NCBI GenBank assembly: GCA_025677815.1
Contig: JAIXMP010000009.1
Span: 1,302,001-1,366,000 of the forward strand
From: Phascolomyces articulosus
Lineage: Eukaryota; Mucoromycota; Mucoromycetes; Mucorales; Lichtheimiaceae
Direction of reading: 5' to 3'
DNA length: 64,000 nucleotides
Positions 14,316 through 26,980 of the stretch are shown in pieces. Both the position numbers and the translations under genes were made by a program. The stretch's first letter is position 1. The number at the start of each line of letters is the position of its first letter. The notes below the pieces were generated by a model, which worked only from the letters and a program-made list of their open reading frames with translations, did not search any database and had not been told where the DNA came from.

Positions 14316-15494
14316 TTATTCTTCATCACTGCTACTACTGCTGCTACTTGATGAGCTATCGTCATCATCCTTTGCTTCTTCTTCACCCACTTCAAGAGCA
14401 CGAGCAGCCTCTTCCTCTTCTGCTTCCTTCTTTTCTTCCAAATGTTCCTTGAGTTCGTGTACACCCCAAGCAGCTAAGCCAACGGCTGCAATACCACCAA
14501 CGGCAATAGCACCATATTTCTAAAAAGTTTAAATTTGGGTTTGTGTTATATATAACTTTTCTTTCTTTTGGTCTGACCGCATGCGTTTTATATAAAGAGA
14601 GAAATAAACAAAAAAGAGCTTACAACCCAATCGGGGACCTTCTTTTCTTCCTGTTGTTCTTCTTCTTCCATGCTACGGCTAGCATATTCTGGTGGGGGTG
14701 GCATAGGTTTTTCTTCATTATAGGGAGCTGCACCTGCGTAACCTTCAGCTTCATCGCCAAAGCTTTGGAATGTAAGCTTCAAAAGAAGTTGACCAATAGG
14801 TTCAAAATCACGACCCATAATAGCAATCCATTCTTCTGATTGACCTTCGGCAAATACTTGGTAAAGGCTCACGCGGGCACCTCCAATCACACCAGCACGT
14901 TCAGGATCTTCATTAACAATTTCGAGTTGTAAATTTGTCCAGCCTTCAGGCACATCACTGTGGGGGTGTAGATATGTATATTAAAGATGAAGATGAATTA
15001 TTAGGGCAGATACACATGACAATCACTCATAATCACTCTATCACAATACATCAAAGGAGAGAAAATATTTTCATCACACAATATAATCAAGAGATCGCCT
15101 TCTTCTCAACGTCATTATATTTTTTTTATATTACTTACCAATAAAGGGGATGATTCCATTCGGGTTCAGGTCCACTATCAGAACGTGTACGATGCTTTTC
15201 AGCAGGGACAACGTAACAACCGAGGAAAGTCTTAGATTCTACCACAGTTTTCATATATACATGTTAGTATCAGGTTGACCATCAATGTATATATAGATAT
15301 ATACATAATCATTTCTTTTACTATACAAACCTCCATAACCAGCTTCATCCAAGCCGCGCATAGCCACTATTATTATGGTAAAAGGAAAAGCATGTTATTT
15401 TCCATTTTTATAAAAATATATGCTGATGTTTTTTCTTTTTAAATAACACATACTACAACTTACCACCATTTACTGTCAAACGTCCACAAGGCAT
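14316..15494 (-). CDS. C2-domain protein with C-terminal membrane anchor and acidic tail
   Basis: Short first exons (MPCGRLTVNGG at the 15494 start, then a piece reading AMRGLDEAGYGG) lead into a C2-like beta-sandwich domain. It includes ESKTFLGCYVVPAEKHRTRS, the segment PEWNHPLYW, WTNLQLEIVNEDP and GGARVSLYQVF. C2 domains bind lipids, often with calcium; here few Asp residues sit in the expected loops, so calcium-independent binding is possible. A Pro-rich linker follows. The last exon starts in frame after a GTAAGC donor (V|KYGAIAVGG) and holds a Gly/Ala-rich hydrophobic segment of about 20 residues, a Glu/Lys-rich helix, and an Asp/Ser/Glu tail that looks like a casein kinase 2 substrate. 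I infer a tail-anchored lipid-binding protein. The exact fungal family is not recognised. Confidence 0.7.
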
Positions 15495-18046
15495 TTTTGT
15501 TATAAATATATAAAACTAAGAAAAGAGGGAAAAAAAGTAAAAGAGGAATAAAAACCGGGGTTGGTTTCTTTAAAGTTATTTTTCGTTCTTTTTATATTAA
15601 GTTTTTTTGTAGCAAAATGCCAAGAGAGGGACTCACAAGAAGGTAACTGATTACACAGTAGAGGAAGACCCGGAAGAAGGAAGGAAAAGTTTATAAGAAA
15701 TCATAGGCTACGGATGAATAAATGCCTCACATTCCCATCTCTAATAAACACAAAGGGTTGTAGGATGTAACACAATATTCTCGGCTGTGCTTCCGAGGAG
15801 GAGGAGATTGGGTCAGAAGAGAAGGTATTATAATATGTTGAAGAACGGATATATTTACTCATTAGGTGATTCATCACCATTGATTGTTAAAGTGGAAGAA
15901 GAACAAGTTTCTTGGATAAACGGACGTTATTGTTTATTTTTATGTGTTATAAAATAATTATCATAAAAATAATAACAAAGCAAACCCTGATTTGTGATGT
16001 AACAAAAATGCTCTATTCCTTGTGCTCCGAATTAAAAAAAAAAATCAGGAACCTCTTTCTGATGTTACACATTAGCTGATGCCTATATTATTATTATTAT
16101 TTAACATTCTCTTCGACCACTGAAATCAAAGAAAGGATGTTTGTTACTTCCTATTAATACAAAAAGGTATATTTATTCTATGGTATAAATGCATAATATA
16201 AAAAAGAGGTGGAAAGTCTTAGTGGTATATAAAATATCCAATTATTGAAAAATTGAGATGATGATACAACTTGTAAAAATTAACAAGAAGACAATATATA
16301 ATGATGCTGTATGAAATATGATCACGACAAAGATGAAGTAATTACTGCTTTCCTTTTGTTGTATCTAGATGATGATACTGCTTCAAATTGGCCACCATCC
16401 AGTAACTTCGCTTTTGGATGTCATTTTTAGAGTTGTAAGTTAAACTCGGTCAGTGATTTTTCATGATTTGTTAATAGTCTATCATTGAATCCTGCTTCAT
16501 CAATAAAGACGCATTCTGAAAATAAGTAGATTCCAAGAGCAATCTACGCTAACACACTTTCGTGCCGCTGTAAAATAGTAATATTATCATCATCCTGGAA
16601 ACAAGTTGACGAACAGTACGTTATAGATAAGATGATGTTTTTGGAACGTATTATCATAAACGGTACGGCTTGGTAGTAGTTAAATCTTTGTAATGTTGGC
16701 AAAAGAGATCGCTAGTGTCACTTTAACTACATATTTATCGTTCATCAGGAAGTTTTGATTTAATACTTGAGAAGTTATCCCTCTGTAAAAATTAGAGCAC
16801 TATAAAATGGTTTTTAAGCGCAAGTAGCCAAGAAGCAGGCAGAGTACACTATGTATGGTACTGGAATCACTGAAATCCTCTCTCATACAAGCTTATGCAC
16901 TCAATCACTGAAAGGGAACAGTTGGAAACAAAAATCTACAACACCTTTATCAATCGAATATGAAAAGCAATGCGAAATTTTGTCCAATTCTTTTATTTAA
17001 GTTTATAGAAACCTGTAATATTCATCATTTGGCTATTGAAAGTCGTAATTAGATTTATATTGGAAGTTCTGCTATTATCACATACTGGAAATACGAGGGA
17101 TATTATTGGACAAAAGAATTTGTTGAAATGACGGGTATTTAGTGTGCGCAAAATCACTTTTTTATTGTGGATGAAGTAATTCCTACGTATTTGCTGATTT
17201 TATTTTCCAATAATGGTGCGACACCACAATAAGATTCTTGAAAAAGTGTATGTTATTATAATCCCCAAATTCATATACACTGAGTGCCTGAGAGTCAAGA
17301 AAGGTAGAAATGTATTCGGTGGCAAGAATCACATCATTTAAAATTATTACGGTACCCGCTCGCTATAATGATATTCGATATAACGATACAATTTTGGGCT
17401 ACAAGACTAAGTAAGCAAGGAAATATCGATAATTCGTTATAACGGTATCCGATGGTAAATCATGAAAAATATTGTTATATAGAGCGAAGCAGTCCCTTTT
17501 CTAGACCAGAGATGATGATTTATAAGTATATATGCCCCCACCCTCCTCCTTTTCCCATTTTCCAGAGCTTAGCATGTTATATCCATTACGCTAGAAGATC
17601 ACAATTTATTATTATTAGATAGCTAACCTCTTATATATATTTTTCTTCCTTTCTTTTCTTTGTATTTCCGCTCAATAAAGTGAAAAAGTAGACCACAGCA
17701 TGTATACTTATTTATAGGTCGGAATCGACGGTCTCTATGGATTGACCTGAGATTTATCGACCGTCAATAAAATTCAGTTTTGTAAAACTATCAACAAAAT
17801 ATATATAATAGTATACTGTATATTAACAGAGTGTATTAAATTTTTACATACGTATAAAAAAGAATATTATTTCAATGTATAGTGCAGAGATAGAAGGAAG
17901 AGTGGCTATTAGAACATGTTTATATATACTATCTAAAAAATATTTATGGATGAAACCATCAAATTGTAGCTCCTTCTTTTACTTAATTAACCTTTTTTAT
18001 ACCATTCTGTCTTTTATTCATCCATTATTCTTCTTGTTAAACGGAG
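15495..18046. other. Intergenic region with a small inverted-repeat element
   Basis: No gene was found. A minus-strand frame near 16,360-16,450 reads NDIQKRSYWMVANLKQYHHL before a stop and may be a transposase or gene scrap. The only structured item is the inverted repeat at 17,351-17,450, listed separately. The rest is AT-rich without obvious signals. Confidence 0.4.
17351..17450. repeat. Candidate MITE: imperfect terminal inverted repeat about 100 bp long
   Basis: The left arm, beginning GGTACCCGCTCGCTATAATG and continuing ATATTCGATATAACGATA, is the imperfect reverse complement of the right arm, which on the other strand reads GGATACCGTTATAACGAAT then TATCGATATTTCC. Only about 40 bases separate the arms. 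Arms with repeated TATAACGA-type motifs resemble termini of pogo/Tc1-like DNA transposons, so this may be a miniature or internally deleted copy. No clean target-site duplication could be assigned. Confidence 0.45.
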
Positions 18047-18630
18047 TCATTCATTATCATCTTCGATGGGTGCAACAACAACGGTGTTGGTTACCGTCAT
18101 TGTCCGTGTAGTATCTGTAGGTCCTGTTGTTTTTGTTGCAGCAAAAGTGCTTGTCGCTGATAAAATAATAGTGGTTGCCGCATCATATGGTGTTACTGTA
18201 AATGTCACTGTTGGAACAGATGTCTCGTGCGTAAATATAGATGTATCTATGTCAGTAGTAGTGATCGTTGGAACAGTTATATGAATATATAGTTACTTTT
18301 GAGCCGTAAGATATTAAAGCTTCTGCCATATAGGATAAAGTAAAAGCGTCTGATAAAGTTATTGAATCAGATGTCGATACACCACTACAACTTAAAGACG
18401 TTGGATTGGTTGGTGATAAGAGGAGCTTTCGCTGGGGATGGCGGTGCTAATGTACTTGTAATTCTTGGTTCAGGAGGTAAATAATCGGCAAAAGGAAGAC
18501 GTCCTTGATATTTTGTATTAGTATCACATGCAAAATCATTCATAACAATAAATGATCCTTGATTGGAGGGGGTTTCAAGAGAGTAGGCATAGAGTCTCCG
18601 AACTATTATTGCCTTTGAATTTCTGATCAC
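18047..18630 (-). pseudogene. Frameshifted Thr/Ser-rich protein fragment
   Basis: Three consecutive minus-strand segments in different frames read as one Thr/Ser/Pro-rich protein. The first contains NDFACDTNTKYQGRLPFADY and LAPPSPAKAPL. The second contains NPTSLSCSGVSTSDSITLSD. The third contains VPTVTFTVTPYDAATTIIL and ends NTVVVAPIEDDNE before a TGA at 18047. Each frame ends in a stop just as the next becomes protein-like, and no GT..AG intron explains the shifts. Composition resembles fungal cell-wall or secreted Ser/Thr-rich proteins, but no signal peptide or domain was found. Sequencing error or unrecognised introns are alternatives to true decay. Confidence 0.45.
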
Positions 18631-19229
18631 AAATTATACATTGCGTATAAATATAAAAATTAAATTGAATTTAGCCATTGAAGGAAAAAATTAATACAAT
18701 GGGATATCATATCCATTGATATGTAAACTTAGAGATGAATGTCTTTTACTGATTGAAAATATAAAGCAGTATAAGGATGCATATGATTAGAGTTATTTGA
18801 TCAAGGTAGTTGATATCATCATCATTTTAAACCAATCAAGAGGAGAGTTGCAAATATCAGGAACGAAATGAAAACTCATGCGATGGTATATATAATAAAA
18901 TATTAAAAAATCTTTGGAAAAATAAACATTTAACATTGATAACGGAAAAAATGAATTTTCGTCAAGGTAATAAACAGATTTTTGTTATTGAGCAACGGAA
19001 ATGGACTGACCATTCCATTGAAATATCGGATCCTCTTTTAGTATGTGTGACGATATTGTGACTGCATTGGTATATTGTGTTTTCTGGTGCTCTTAATTTT
19101 CACTTGTACCGAAGAAAAAAAAAACAACACCGAACGACTCCACCCCCGCAAGTAAATCTCGATTTCGGGTCCATTACAACTTTTTTATTTCTTAAAACTT
19201 TTTTTTCTGTATAATTTTATTGTTCTAAA

Positions 19230-20041
19230 ATGGGTCACGGTTCCGCAGATCATTCCAGAGATCCCTGGTAAGTTTTTTTTAATAATATATCTATGAGTGC
19301 AGAGAATGGAGAGGGACTATTTTTTTTCTTGGTCTGCGGAAAAATGAGTGAGACAACTCAATTCATAATAAACTGACACCAATGTCAAAAAAATAACTAA
19401 TAAAAATCACAGTCCCTGGGTTATTCTTAATGATTTAGGTGGTGCTTTTGTCATGGGTGCTATTGGTGGTGGTATTTGGCACTCTGTAAAAGGTGCAAAG
19501 AACTCTCCAAGGGTAAGCTTATATATATATATATATATGTTGTGGGGTATATTTTTTCTTTGTTTTGATTGATGATCGTTATTTTTTAATATTAAATTCT
19601 TTCTGTGTACGCGTGTGCGTGTTATGTATATATATCTAAAAGGGTGAACGTATGGTCGGTGCTGTATCAGCAATGAAGGCACGAGCACCTGTACTTGGTG
19701 GTAACTTTGCAGTATGGGGTGGTTTATTCTCAACATTCGATTGTGGTTTGAAGGGTATTAGACAAAAGGAGGATCCTTGGAATTCGATCTTGTCCGGAGC
19801 TTTGACGGGTGGCGTTTTGGCTGCTCGTGGAGGTGCTAAGGCTGCCACTGTATCAGCAGTAGTAGGTGGTGGTTTGCTTGCTCTTATTGAAGGTATTGGC
19901 ATTGCTATTTCTCGATGGACTGCCGAACAAAATAGACCCGTTATGCCTCAAGTAAGCGTTAACTTTTTTTTTACTTGATCCTATATATATGCACCTTATA
20001 TTTTTTTGTTCACATATTTCTTTATAACTATACAGCTTTAG
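19230..20041 (+). CDS. Mitochondrial import inner membrane translocase subunit Tim17
   Basis: Four exons (19230-19267, 19413-19512, 19643-19951, 20036-20041) join in frame to 150 residues, close to the usual ~155-160. Tim17 is a core subunit of the TIM23 complex, which imports presequence proteins across and into the mitochondrial inner membrane. Diagnostic stretches are [20 protein letters not shown] with the conserved N-terminal Cys and Pro, [31 protein letters not shown], and [20 protein letters not shown] with the Tim17/22/23-type Gly-rich helices. The second conserved Cys pairs with the first as a disulfide in known Tim17 proteins. There are four membrane helices. The last exon codes only Leu and the stop (CTT TAG) after a perfect acceptor TACAG; reading through the donor instead would add a short Phe-rich tail. 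Transcription converges on the PP6 gene. Confidence 0.92.
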
Positions 20042-20984
20042 ACTTTTTTTTAATTATCATCCATAATATTTCAAAAAATCGTACATATTATATACAACAC
20101 CATTTCCAACAACCACAACAACAATACAACTTGAAAAATTCACTCAACAACCAAAACAACAACAATCAACAATCCATTATCATCCATTTTCTTCTTTTTT
20201 GCTTTTTACTATTTTAATTGGTGAAAAAATATCATTTTATACATAAAAAAATTCAAAAGCCACCCCTTTCTTCTTCGAGTATTACTTCTTCGCTTTATTA
20301 TCCCTTCTGTATACAAAACACAAACGTATGCCCTTGTGTACATATTCATTATTTTGTTTTTTTAAAAAAAAGTTATTTTTTCTTTTTGGTTCCTATATTT
20401 AAACAAAGGCTAATTAAGTCAAAATAACGTTTTCAACAAAAAATTGGATTCTTTCTGTATGAAAATATGTATGTGTAATGTTTATAAAAATCTGTATAGT
20501 AAAATATATAGGTTGTATTCGTCTGTTTTCTCTGTACATTTGTCTAAAAAAATTATATATGGGGAAAAAGAAGGAGGAGGGGAAAAGAAAAAGGTTATCT
20601 ACATATAGAATAGGTAGTAATAAGTAGTAATAAGAATAGAAAAAAAAAGAAACGGAGGAGAGAAAGAGAGATAGTTACTATAGTAAGTTGATGTTTTAAA
20701 CCAGTAAATGCGTGGTAATAAAGAAAATGACAAACAGCATGAAAAACCAAGGGGAAGAGGAGGGGGAAAAAGATGTAGTAGTTAGTATATATATAGATTA
20801 CAAAGTAAAAAAGAAAAGAGAGTTAGGATTGCGTGAATGTCTTTTTATGCGTATGTGTTTGTGTATAAAGGTTGAAAAAAAAGGTTTAGTAAGTTATAAA
20901 ATAGAAAGAAAAAAGCAACAAAAAGAAAACGAGACCAGCATTTTCTTTTTTATCTCCCTTTTCCTTATCATTTTTTATAGTAGC
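20042..20984. other. 3' intergenic region between convergent genes
   Basis: This holds the 3' untranslated regions of Tim17 and PP6. A CAA-rich low-complexity tract at about 20,095-20,175 and long A- or T-rich runs are visible. The open frames here are Lys/Phe-rich noise. Confidence 0.5.
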
Positions 20985-22605
20985 TTATATAAAGTATTGA
21001 CCACCAGAACCACCCATACCACCAGAACCCATTCCTCCTAAACCAGGTCGTCCAGGAACAAGTCTCTCTTGGTCTGGTACTGCATTGAAAATCTTAAAGT
21101 TACGTTCGGAAATATCTTGTGTATCTCTAACTTCCATGATGGAGGCAACATTGCCACAACGATAACAATAATTGGGTGCAGACCAAACAGTTACAAGTTC
21201 ATCGTTTGGAAACATGTATTTATATCCTTCTTGAACAAGTTGATGGGCACGCGCCACAAGAGAGAGTCCATTGATGTGATTAAACTATAGATTGTTCATA
21301 TAGAGATAAATGAGTTTCTCTAATCTCTCCATATACTACACCTAGAAAGAAAATACATTACCTCACTTGTGACCTTTCCACCAAATAACCATCCAGCACC
21401 TCGAGGACTTACAGCCCATGTATCAATATCTTCTGGATCGGACCACATCAAGTCACAAAAAGAACCTTCATGTGGGATTTCTTGAGCGCGATGAATTGTT
21501 CGAATTTGATCCAATGCTTTGACATCAGGTGATAAACCACCATGAACGCAAAGAACGGAGCCATCGATAATCTAAAAGATAGATATACTCAACATCTATC
21601 AATAATCACCTCCTTTATTATATCCTTTAAGAAATAATAATAAAAATAATAATCAACTTACAGCAGCTACCGTCAAATAATCAAAAACAGAGCAACAATA
21701 TTTCCAAACATTTGCATTACCATATTTTGCTTGACATTCATCTATTCCACCATCAAGAAAAAAAACCCATTCATTGGTCAGTCTATCCTTTCCCTTCTTT
21801 TCCCCCATGACCATCATTGCTTGTTGCCATGTTGTTCATATTTACCATAAAAGCCATACACCTGAGTAATTTGTCTACTCTCATGGTTACCACGTAATAA
21901 TGTGATCTTATGTGGGTACCTGTGTTTTGTGGGTCATCCAATCGCGAAAAGGGTTAATTGCTATTCCTGAACATTCCATCTATATCCTCTTTCTCCTCCC
22001 CTTCACTAATGTTTATTACCTTGCTTTTAAAACCATCAATAATGTAAATGTTTCAAGACTGAAATAGCCGCGGTCAACAAAATCCCCCTGCATATATATA
22101 CAACAATGACAATTAGTTGAAACCATTTTTTATATATAATATTCCCAATATTTTTTTTCTGCTATTTATCATTCAACTTTACCATAAAGATATAATTTGT
22201 ATCTTCAATATCACCACCTACACGAAATAGTTCGAGTAAATCGTAGAATTGCCCTAAAGAATATCAACCATAACCCATCCTCATCAATATGTTTTTCTCT
22301 TTTTCTCATTGTTCAATATAAAATAAGGTTGTCCTCTTTATTCAATGTTACCGTGAATATCACCACACACAGTGACTGGCGATTGGACGGGTTGGATATT
22401 CGATTCTTCCATGAGCAATTCTTTCACCTAAAACAATTTATATAAATAAAATCATTAAATCTCATGGAAATAACGGAGAATTTGTAACACTAATAATAAT
22501 AGAGATGGAGAAGTGATATACCATTTCACAAAGTTTTTTGATATCTTGCTCGGGAAGATATTCACATTTACGAACCGTTTCCAACCATTCAGCAGGGTTA
22601 CCCAT
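20985..22605 (-). CDS. Ser/Thr protein phosphatase PP6 catalytic subunit (Sit4/Ppe1 type)
   Basis: This multi-exon gene starts [20 protein letters not shown] at 22605 and stops at 20985. The three metallophosphatase motifs are present: VCGDIHG, GDFVDRG and [16 protein letters not shown]. The PP6/Sit4 subgroup, rather than PP2A or PP4, is indicated by [38 protein letters not shown], the [18 protein letters not shown] segment and [10 protein letters not shown]. In yeasts Sit4/Ppe1 acts in G1/S progression, TOR signalling and cell integrity together with SAPS-type regulatory subunits. The C-terminus carries an extra Gly/Met-rich linker ([15 protein letters not shown]) and ends QYFI, where the family normally ends YFL. 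The terminal Leu is the carboxyl-methylation site of PP2A-like enzymes. The start was chosen by homology of the first 20 residues. Confidence 0.92.
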
Positions 22606-25415
22606 CCTGTTACAAATTATATTAATGTGAAAGAGGGAGAGAGAAGAGAGAGGGAAAAGAAAGCTAGGTAAAAAAAAGGTTTGATAAGTTAAATATAGGA
22701 GTTGAAGTTCTAATTGTGTTGGGTGACCGTTCAGTACCAGTGATCAGTATTATTTTGCGGTTGGCTAATTTTGGTATTTATAATTTTCAAAAATTCTTAT
22801 CGCGTCCTTATTTTGCTTGCAGTAACACTATCAGTTTCCCAATTTCTCTAATTCCAGATATTTGGTTTCATTTCTCATTTTGGGCTTGATTATTTATTGC
22901 ATGAAAACATTATCAGGCATAAATATGAGAATTCCGTGCTACTATTTGTTCATTATACCTGGTGGCTACTCCTAGCGTGGAAACTAAATGATAAAGTCAA
23001 AAATACATGTGAATATGAAAATCCCGCTTATTTTTGCTTATACCTATACAGAAAGTAGGCGAGTATTGTAGCTTTACGCCACTTCAAGGAAGCAACCCAC
23101 ATTCGATTCATTCAATGCTGATTGATTTTGTATGGAGCTTGAAAGAGATACTGAAAACGTTTTTAAAAGTAAAACGAATTTAAAAAAGTGAGCGATGAAA
23201 GGTCATGTTTTATTATAGAATGAGAATTGATAAACTACTTGTCACAAGTAAAACAACAAAGAGATACGTAATGAAAAAGAAGAAAGAATGATATATTGTT
23301 TGCCTTATTTCTAAATAAGAGAACAGTTTATTTAATGGGGAAGGTCAAAGATGATAAACACCAAGAAAAAAAAAAGCTGGGGATGATTATTAACAATTTT
23401 AAGCGTCTTATAACAGTATATTATATATACAAAGCCAAACTTTATATTATACAATTCAAAAGATGAAATGGTACTAATTTATTCTTTTGTGTTTATACCA
23501 TTATGTATTGTAATACATTCCAAACCACTATGGTAGTACATCACTAGTGAGTGATAATCAGCAAAAAGCATACGATATATTGATAAAGATATCATTGGTT
23601 GATACGGGAAGAGGAACGAAACATTTTTGGGCAAAAAATAATAAAACCACAGTACTAGGGAAATTGTTCGCTATCAACTGTCATAGCCACACAATAATAA
23701 ATATATTTTTCAAATGGAAAGCATTCAAGAATATACCGCGATGCACAGTTTTTCTGATACAAAAAAGCTTATTTATCATGATAGCCATCTCATGCACATG
23801 AAAAGCAGAAAAATAAGCTGCAATACATATCATTGAAAAAATACCAAGTATAATAATACAAATAATAATACGGGGAAAAGAAGAAGGGAAATATTATTAT
23901 TGTGAGAGATAGATGATAGAAAATAATGGGTAGATGGATGGAGATGGGGCAAATGTAAGGATGACTGGGCTTCGGATAGTGATCTGAGCAATTGTCAGTA
24001 ACTTGTTGACTACATATCCAGAAAATTAAAATAAGAATCTGGGTATCAGGTAAGTGATATTCTGAATCGAAATAAAACTTCAAGGGAAACGCTTCAAAAT
24101 GGATTATAATATAGCTTGATGGTAGTGTATTATTATTTTATATATTTATGAAGTGCTCTTTGAATAACAAGAATAAAAAAAAAGAAAATGAGCATCATGG
24201 GTACTATTTCGTGAACCCCAAAAAAGAAAATAAGTATCCTGTAGTTCATTTTGGGTATCGAGAAGAATATAGGTATCAGAATTTTTATAGTGTATTATAC
24301 CTTTCATAATATCCATAGAAAAAAATTCTATCATGATGATCCCTTCCACTACATTGAATAATATAATGATCTTTCAACTATCTAATTGCTTACAATATCT
24401 TTTTGCGAACAAGGAAAAAAATCACTTTTTCACTTGGTGGGTGCATTAATGACAATGAGGTAAACTTTTAAAAAACAAACATACAATGAGCGAACAGCCT
24501 ATATATTAAAAAAGAACCTATAAAAAATATATATATTTCTATTACTGAAAATTATCTAGTGATAGGTGTTTAATTGTTGTTATTTGGTTATCAACCGCTC
24601 TTTATCCATTGGTATGACATATTTTCTACTTTGAGTATAAAATTGGAAGGTGTTTTCATTTTCTTAAATTAAAGAAGATAGTATATATATATATATCATT
24701 AACTATCCCCCACTCCATTTTTAAATTAAAAATTCTAGTTGTAAATTGTCAACTGCTGGCCCCCGACACCTTTTTTAGCCAATGATCGATTTTTTGGCGT
24801 ACGTATCTACAAGCATATAGGACGACGATATATCCAATTTTTGGAAAATACCTAATGTTAAAATTAAATTCTGAGTGGCAACCACTTGGAGTGAAACTCA
24901 GTCATTATATTATACAGAACCAATTATACCGTTTAAACCAACCTATTCAAAAATATTATCAATTACTTTTTTAATCCAAATAGCCCTTTGTTTTCTTTAT
25001 TTCCTTCCCTTTTCTTCAAACCGTATTTTTGCATAAAATGTAAACATACAACTCGTCGTTTATTTTTGTCATATTGTAATTTGCTCATTATTTATTAATA
25101 AAAACGTTTGAAGCTTTCTCTACCAAAATATAATAGACTCAGATCACACTCTATAATACTTTGTCCATCCGATGCTGTAGCTCCTGTACGCAGGAACGTA
25201 ATTCCAGCTTCTTTTTTTTTTTCAATACGTACACGTTATTTTTTTTTCCAATACCATCTTTTTACTAAATTATATAACTATTACGTAGTTGGTGTTGTAT
25301 ATAATTTTGTTTATAAATACAAATAATAATATATTCCAATAAAAATCCAGTCAAGGAATGTCAATCCCATTATATATATAATTACATACAGATATACTTC
25401 TTTCCTACGTATCTT
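22606..25415. other. Intergenic region, no supported gene
   Basis: About 2.8 kb upstream of PP6 and downstream of the SurE gene. On the minus strand at about 25,108-25,225 there is a short open segment (EAGITFLRTGATASDGQSII) that could be an unassigned 3' exon or relic. It does not join to the SurE gene, which already ends at 25416. The remainder is AT-rich with no repeats of note. Confidence 0.4.
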
Positions 25416-26440
25416 CTAAAGTTTGTTATTGTTCACAACATTGAATCCATAATCTGTCGTTGTTCTTGCCATTTCATAAGATGCCGACATGGGTGTTACT
25501 ATAAATTGTATAATATATTATGAAAATCATATCCACATTCCTCCTCCTTTCATTATTCACCTCTTTTTTTCCACATCCAACCTTTCTTTTACACATACAC
25601 CCAGAGATAAAAATGTTTTATTTTCTGGCTCTATTTACCTGATACATAACGATTATGCATTGCCCATGCATCAGTTCCTTCAGGAGCATCAGTTGCAAAA
25701 GCAAAAGTTGAAAAATCAGGGGCAAAACGAAATACAAGATGACCTGATTCTTGACCTTCTGCTTCTTCACGTACAGCGAGTTCTGCTGATCCTTCTGACT
25801 CTTTTTGTTTTTGTTTTTGCTTAGTAGGATCCAATGGTTTGAAGAAACTTCCACAATGTGATCTGTGGAATCGGGTAAGATACACAGGTCGTTTTTCAGC
25901 TGATAATGGTATATTGATGCTGAAAAGTCCATCTTCTGGCCATTGATTGACTTGATATACTTGCTTAATTACATCAGCCGCTGAAAAAAACAGATATCCC
26001 GTAATATATGTGAGTTTATTCATCCAATTATGTATTATATGATTTTCTGTTGAAAAGTATATGATTACCCATTTCAATAGAACATTGGATTTCTTTTGTT
26101 CCATAATCTCGAGAAAAGATGGCAAAGGATACAGCAAGTGCTTTTTGTTTACACAAGACAGCTTCTAAAGCAACACCAATTGTACCTGAAGCAAGAGAAG
26201 AAACTCTGTTTTTTATTGTTTTTACGAATAGATTAGAATTTGCCATTTAAATATATAAAATGACTGAATGATAAACAGAGGCTGTCTTACGTGGATGTGT
26301 TTCTGCCAAAATTGGGACCACCAATAACAAGATCGAATGTTTCGTCCTTAAATATATGATTCAAAGCAATATTTACACATGTTGCTGGTGTGCTTCCTAT
26401 CTAAAAATAACGCCATGTCAAAAATTATTCGTATGGAACC

Positions 26441-26471
<31 letters not shown>

Positions 26472-26980
26472 GAAAAATTGTGGGGAGATTTTATTTTTTG
26501 GCTTACCAAGACAAAATCAGATTCGTCACGCTGATGATAGCTAATTTCTTTCGTATCTCGATGATAATAGCTCACGTCAATGTGGTCTTTAATCATGAAC
26601 GATTTCGAAATCCAGGATTTTTGTGCATTAGGAAGACATACTCTATATTTATGTATATATATATATATATTATAAGTTTATATATATCTTATACATGGAA
26701 ACGTTTCTTGTTCTCGTATGACAGTGTGAAATAGTTTCTTCCTATCTCGAGTTACGTTTAGAAAACATACTTTACTATCCAACCCAAACTTTCAAGGTGT
26801 TCAATGAATGGTAAAATGAATGGCGATTCCTCCCCACTTGGAGGACCTAAAAAATAAAGCATACATATAAGCTCCATTGAATTCAATGCAATAGTAATAG
26901 TGAAATACACCAAGGGAAATAAGAATATTTAATTTACCATCGTCATTAGAAATCAATACTTTCAAAGGACGTTCTGTCAT
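25416..26980 (-). CDS. SurE-like 5'/3'-nucleotidase (acid phosphatase SurE)
   Basis: The start at 26980 gives MTERPLKVLISNDDG, with the metal-binding Asp pair of SurE at residues 13-14. Later exons supply SGEESPFILPFIEHLESLGW, VCLPNAQKSWISKSF, GSTPATCVNIALNHIF, then GGPNFGRNTSTVSSLASGTI joined across an intron using the AAACAG acceptor. This yields the GPNxGRN and SGT motifs that bind metal and phosphate. The C-terminal half has a charged Gln/Lys/Glu insertion (KQKQKQKESEGSAE) before the conserved DAWAMHNRYVS. The last small exon reads VTPMSASYEMARTTTDYGFN and ends at a TAG at 25416. SurE proteins remove phosphate from nucleoside monophosphates and short polyphosphates. Unlike yeast Pby1, no tubulin-tyrosine-ligase-like domain follows. 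Localisation is probably cytosolic. Confidence 0.88.

Noticed and set aside
17720..17772. Inverted ACGGTC/GACCGT motif
   Set aside because: A six-base stem with a long loop is expected by chance in this much sequence.
18066..18284. Plus-strand Val-rich open frame
   Set aside because: It is the antisense of the Thr/Ser-rich minus-strand fragment; Val runs are the complement of Thr codons.
25108..25225. Possible extra 3' exon of the SurE gene (EAGITFLRTGATASDG)
   Set aside because: The SurE gene already ends with a well-formed last exon and TAG at 25416; a second equally open frame overlaps the segment, so its coding status is unclear.
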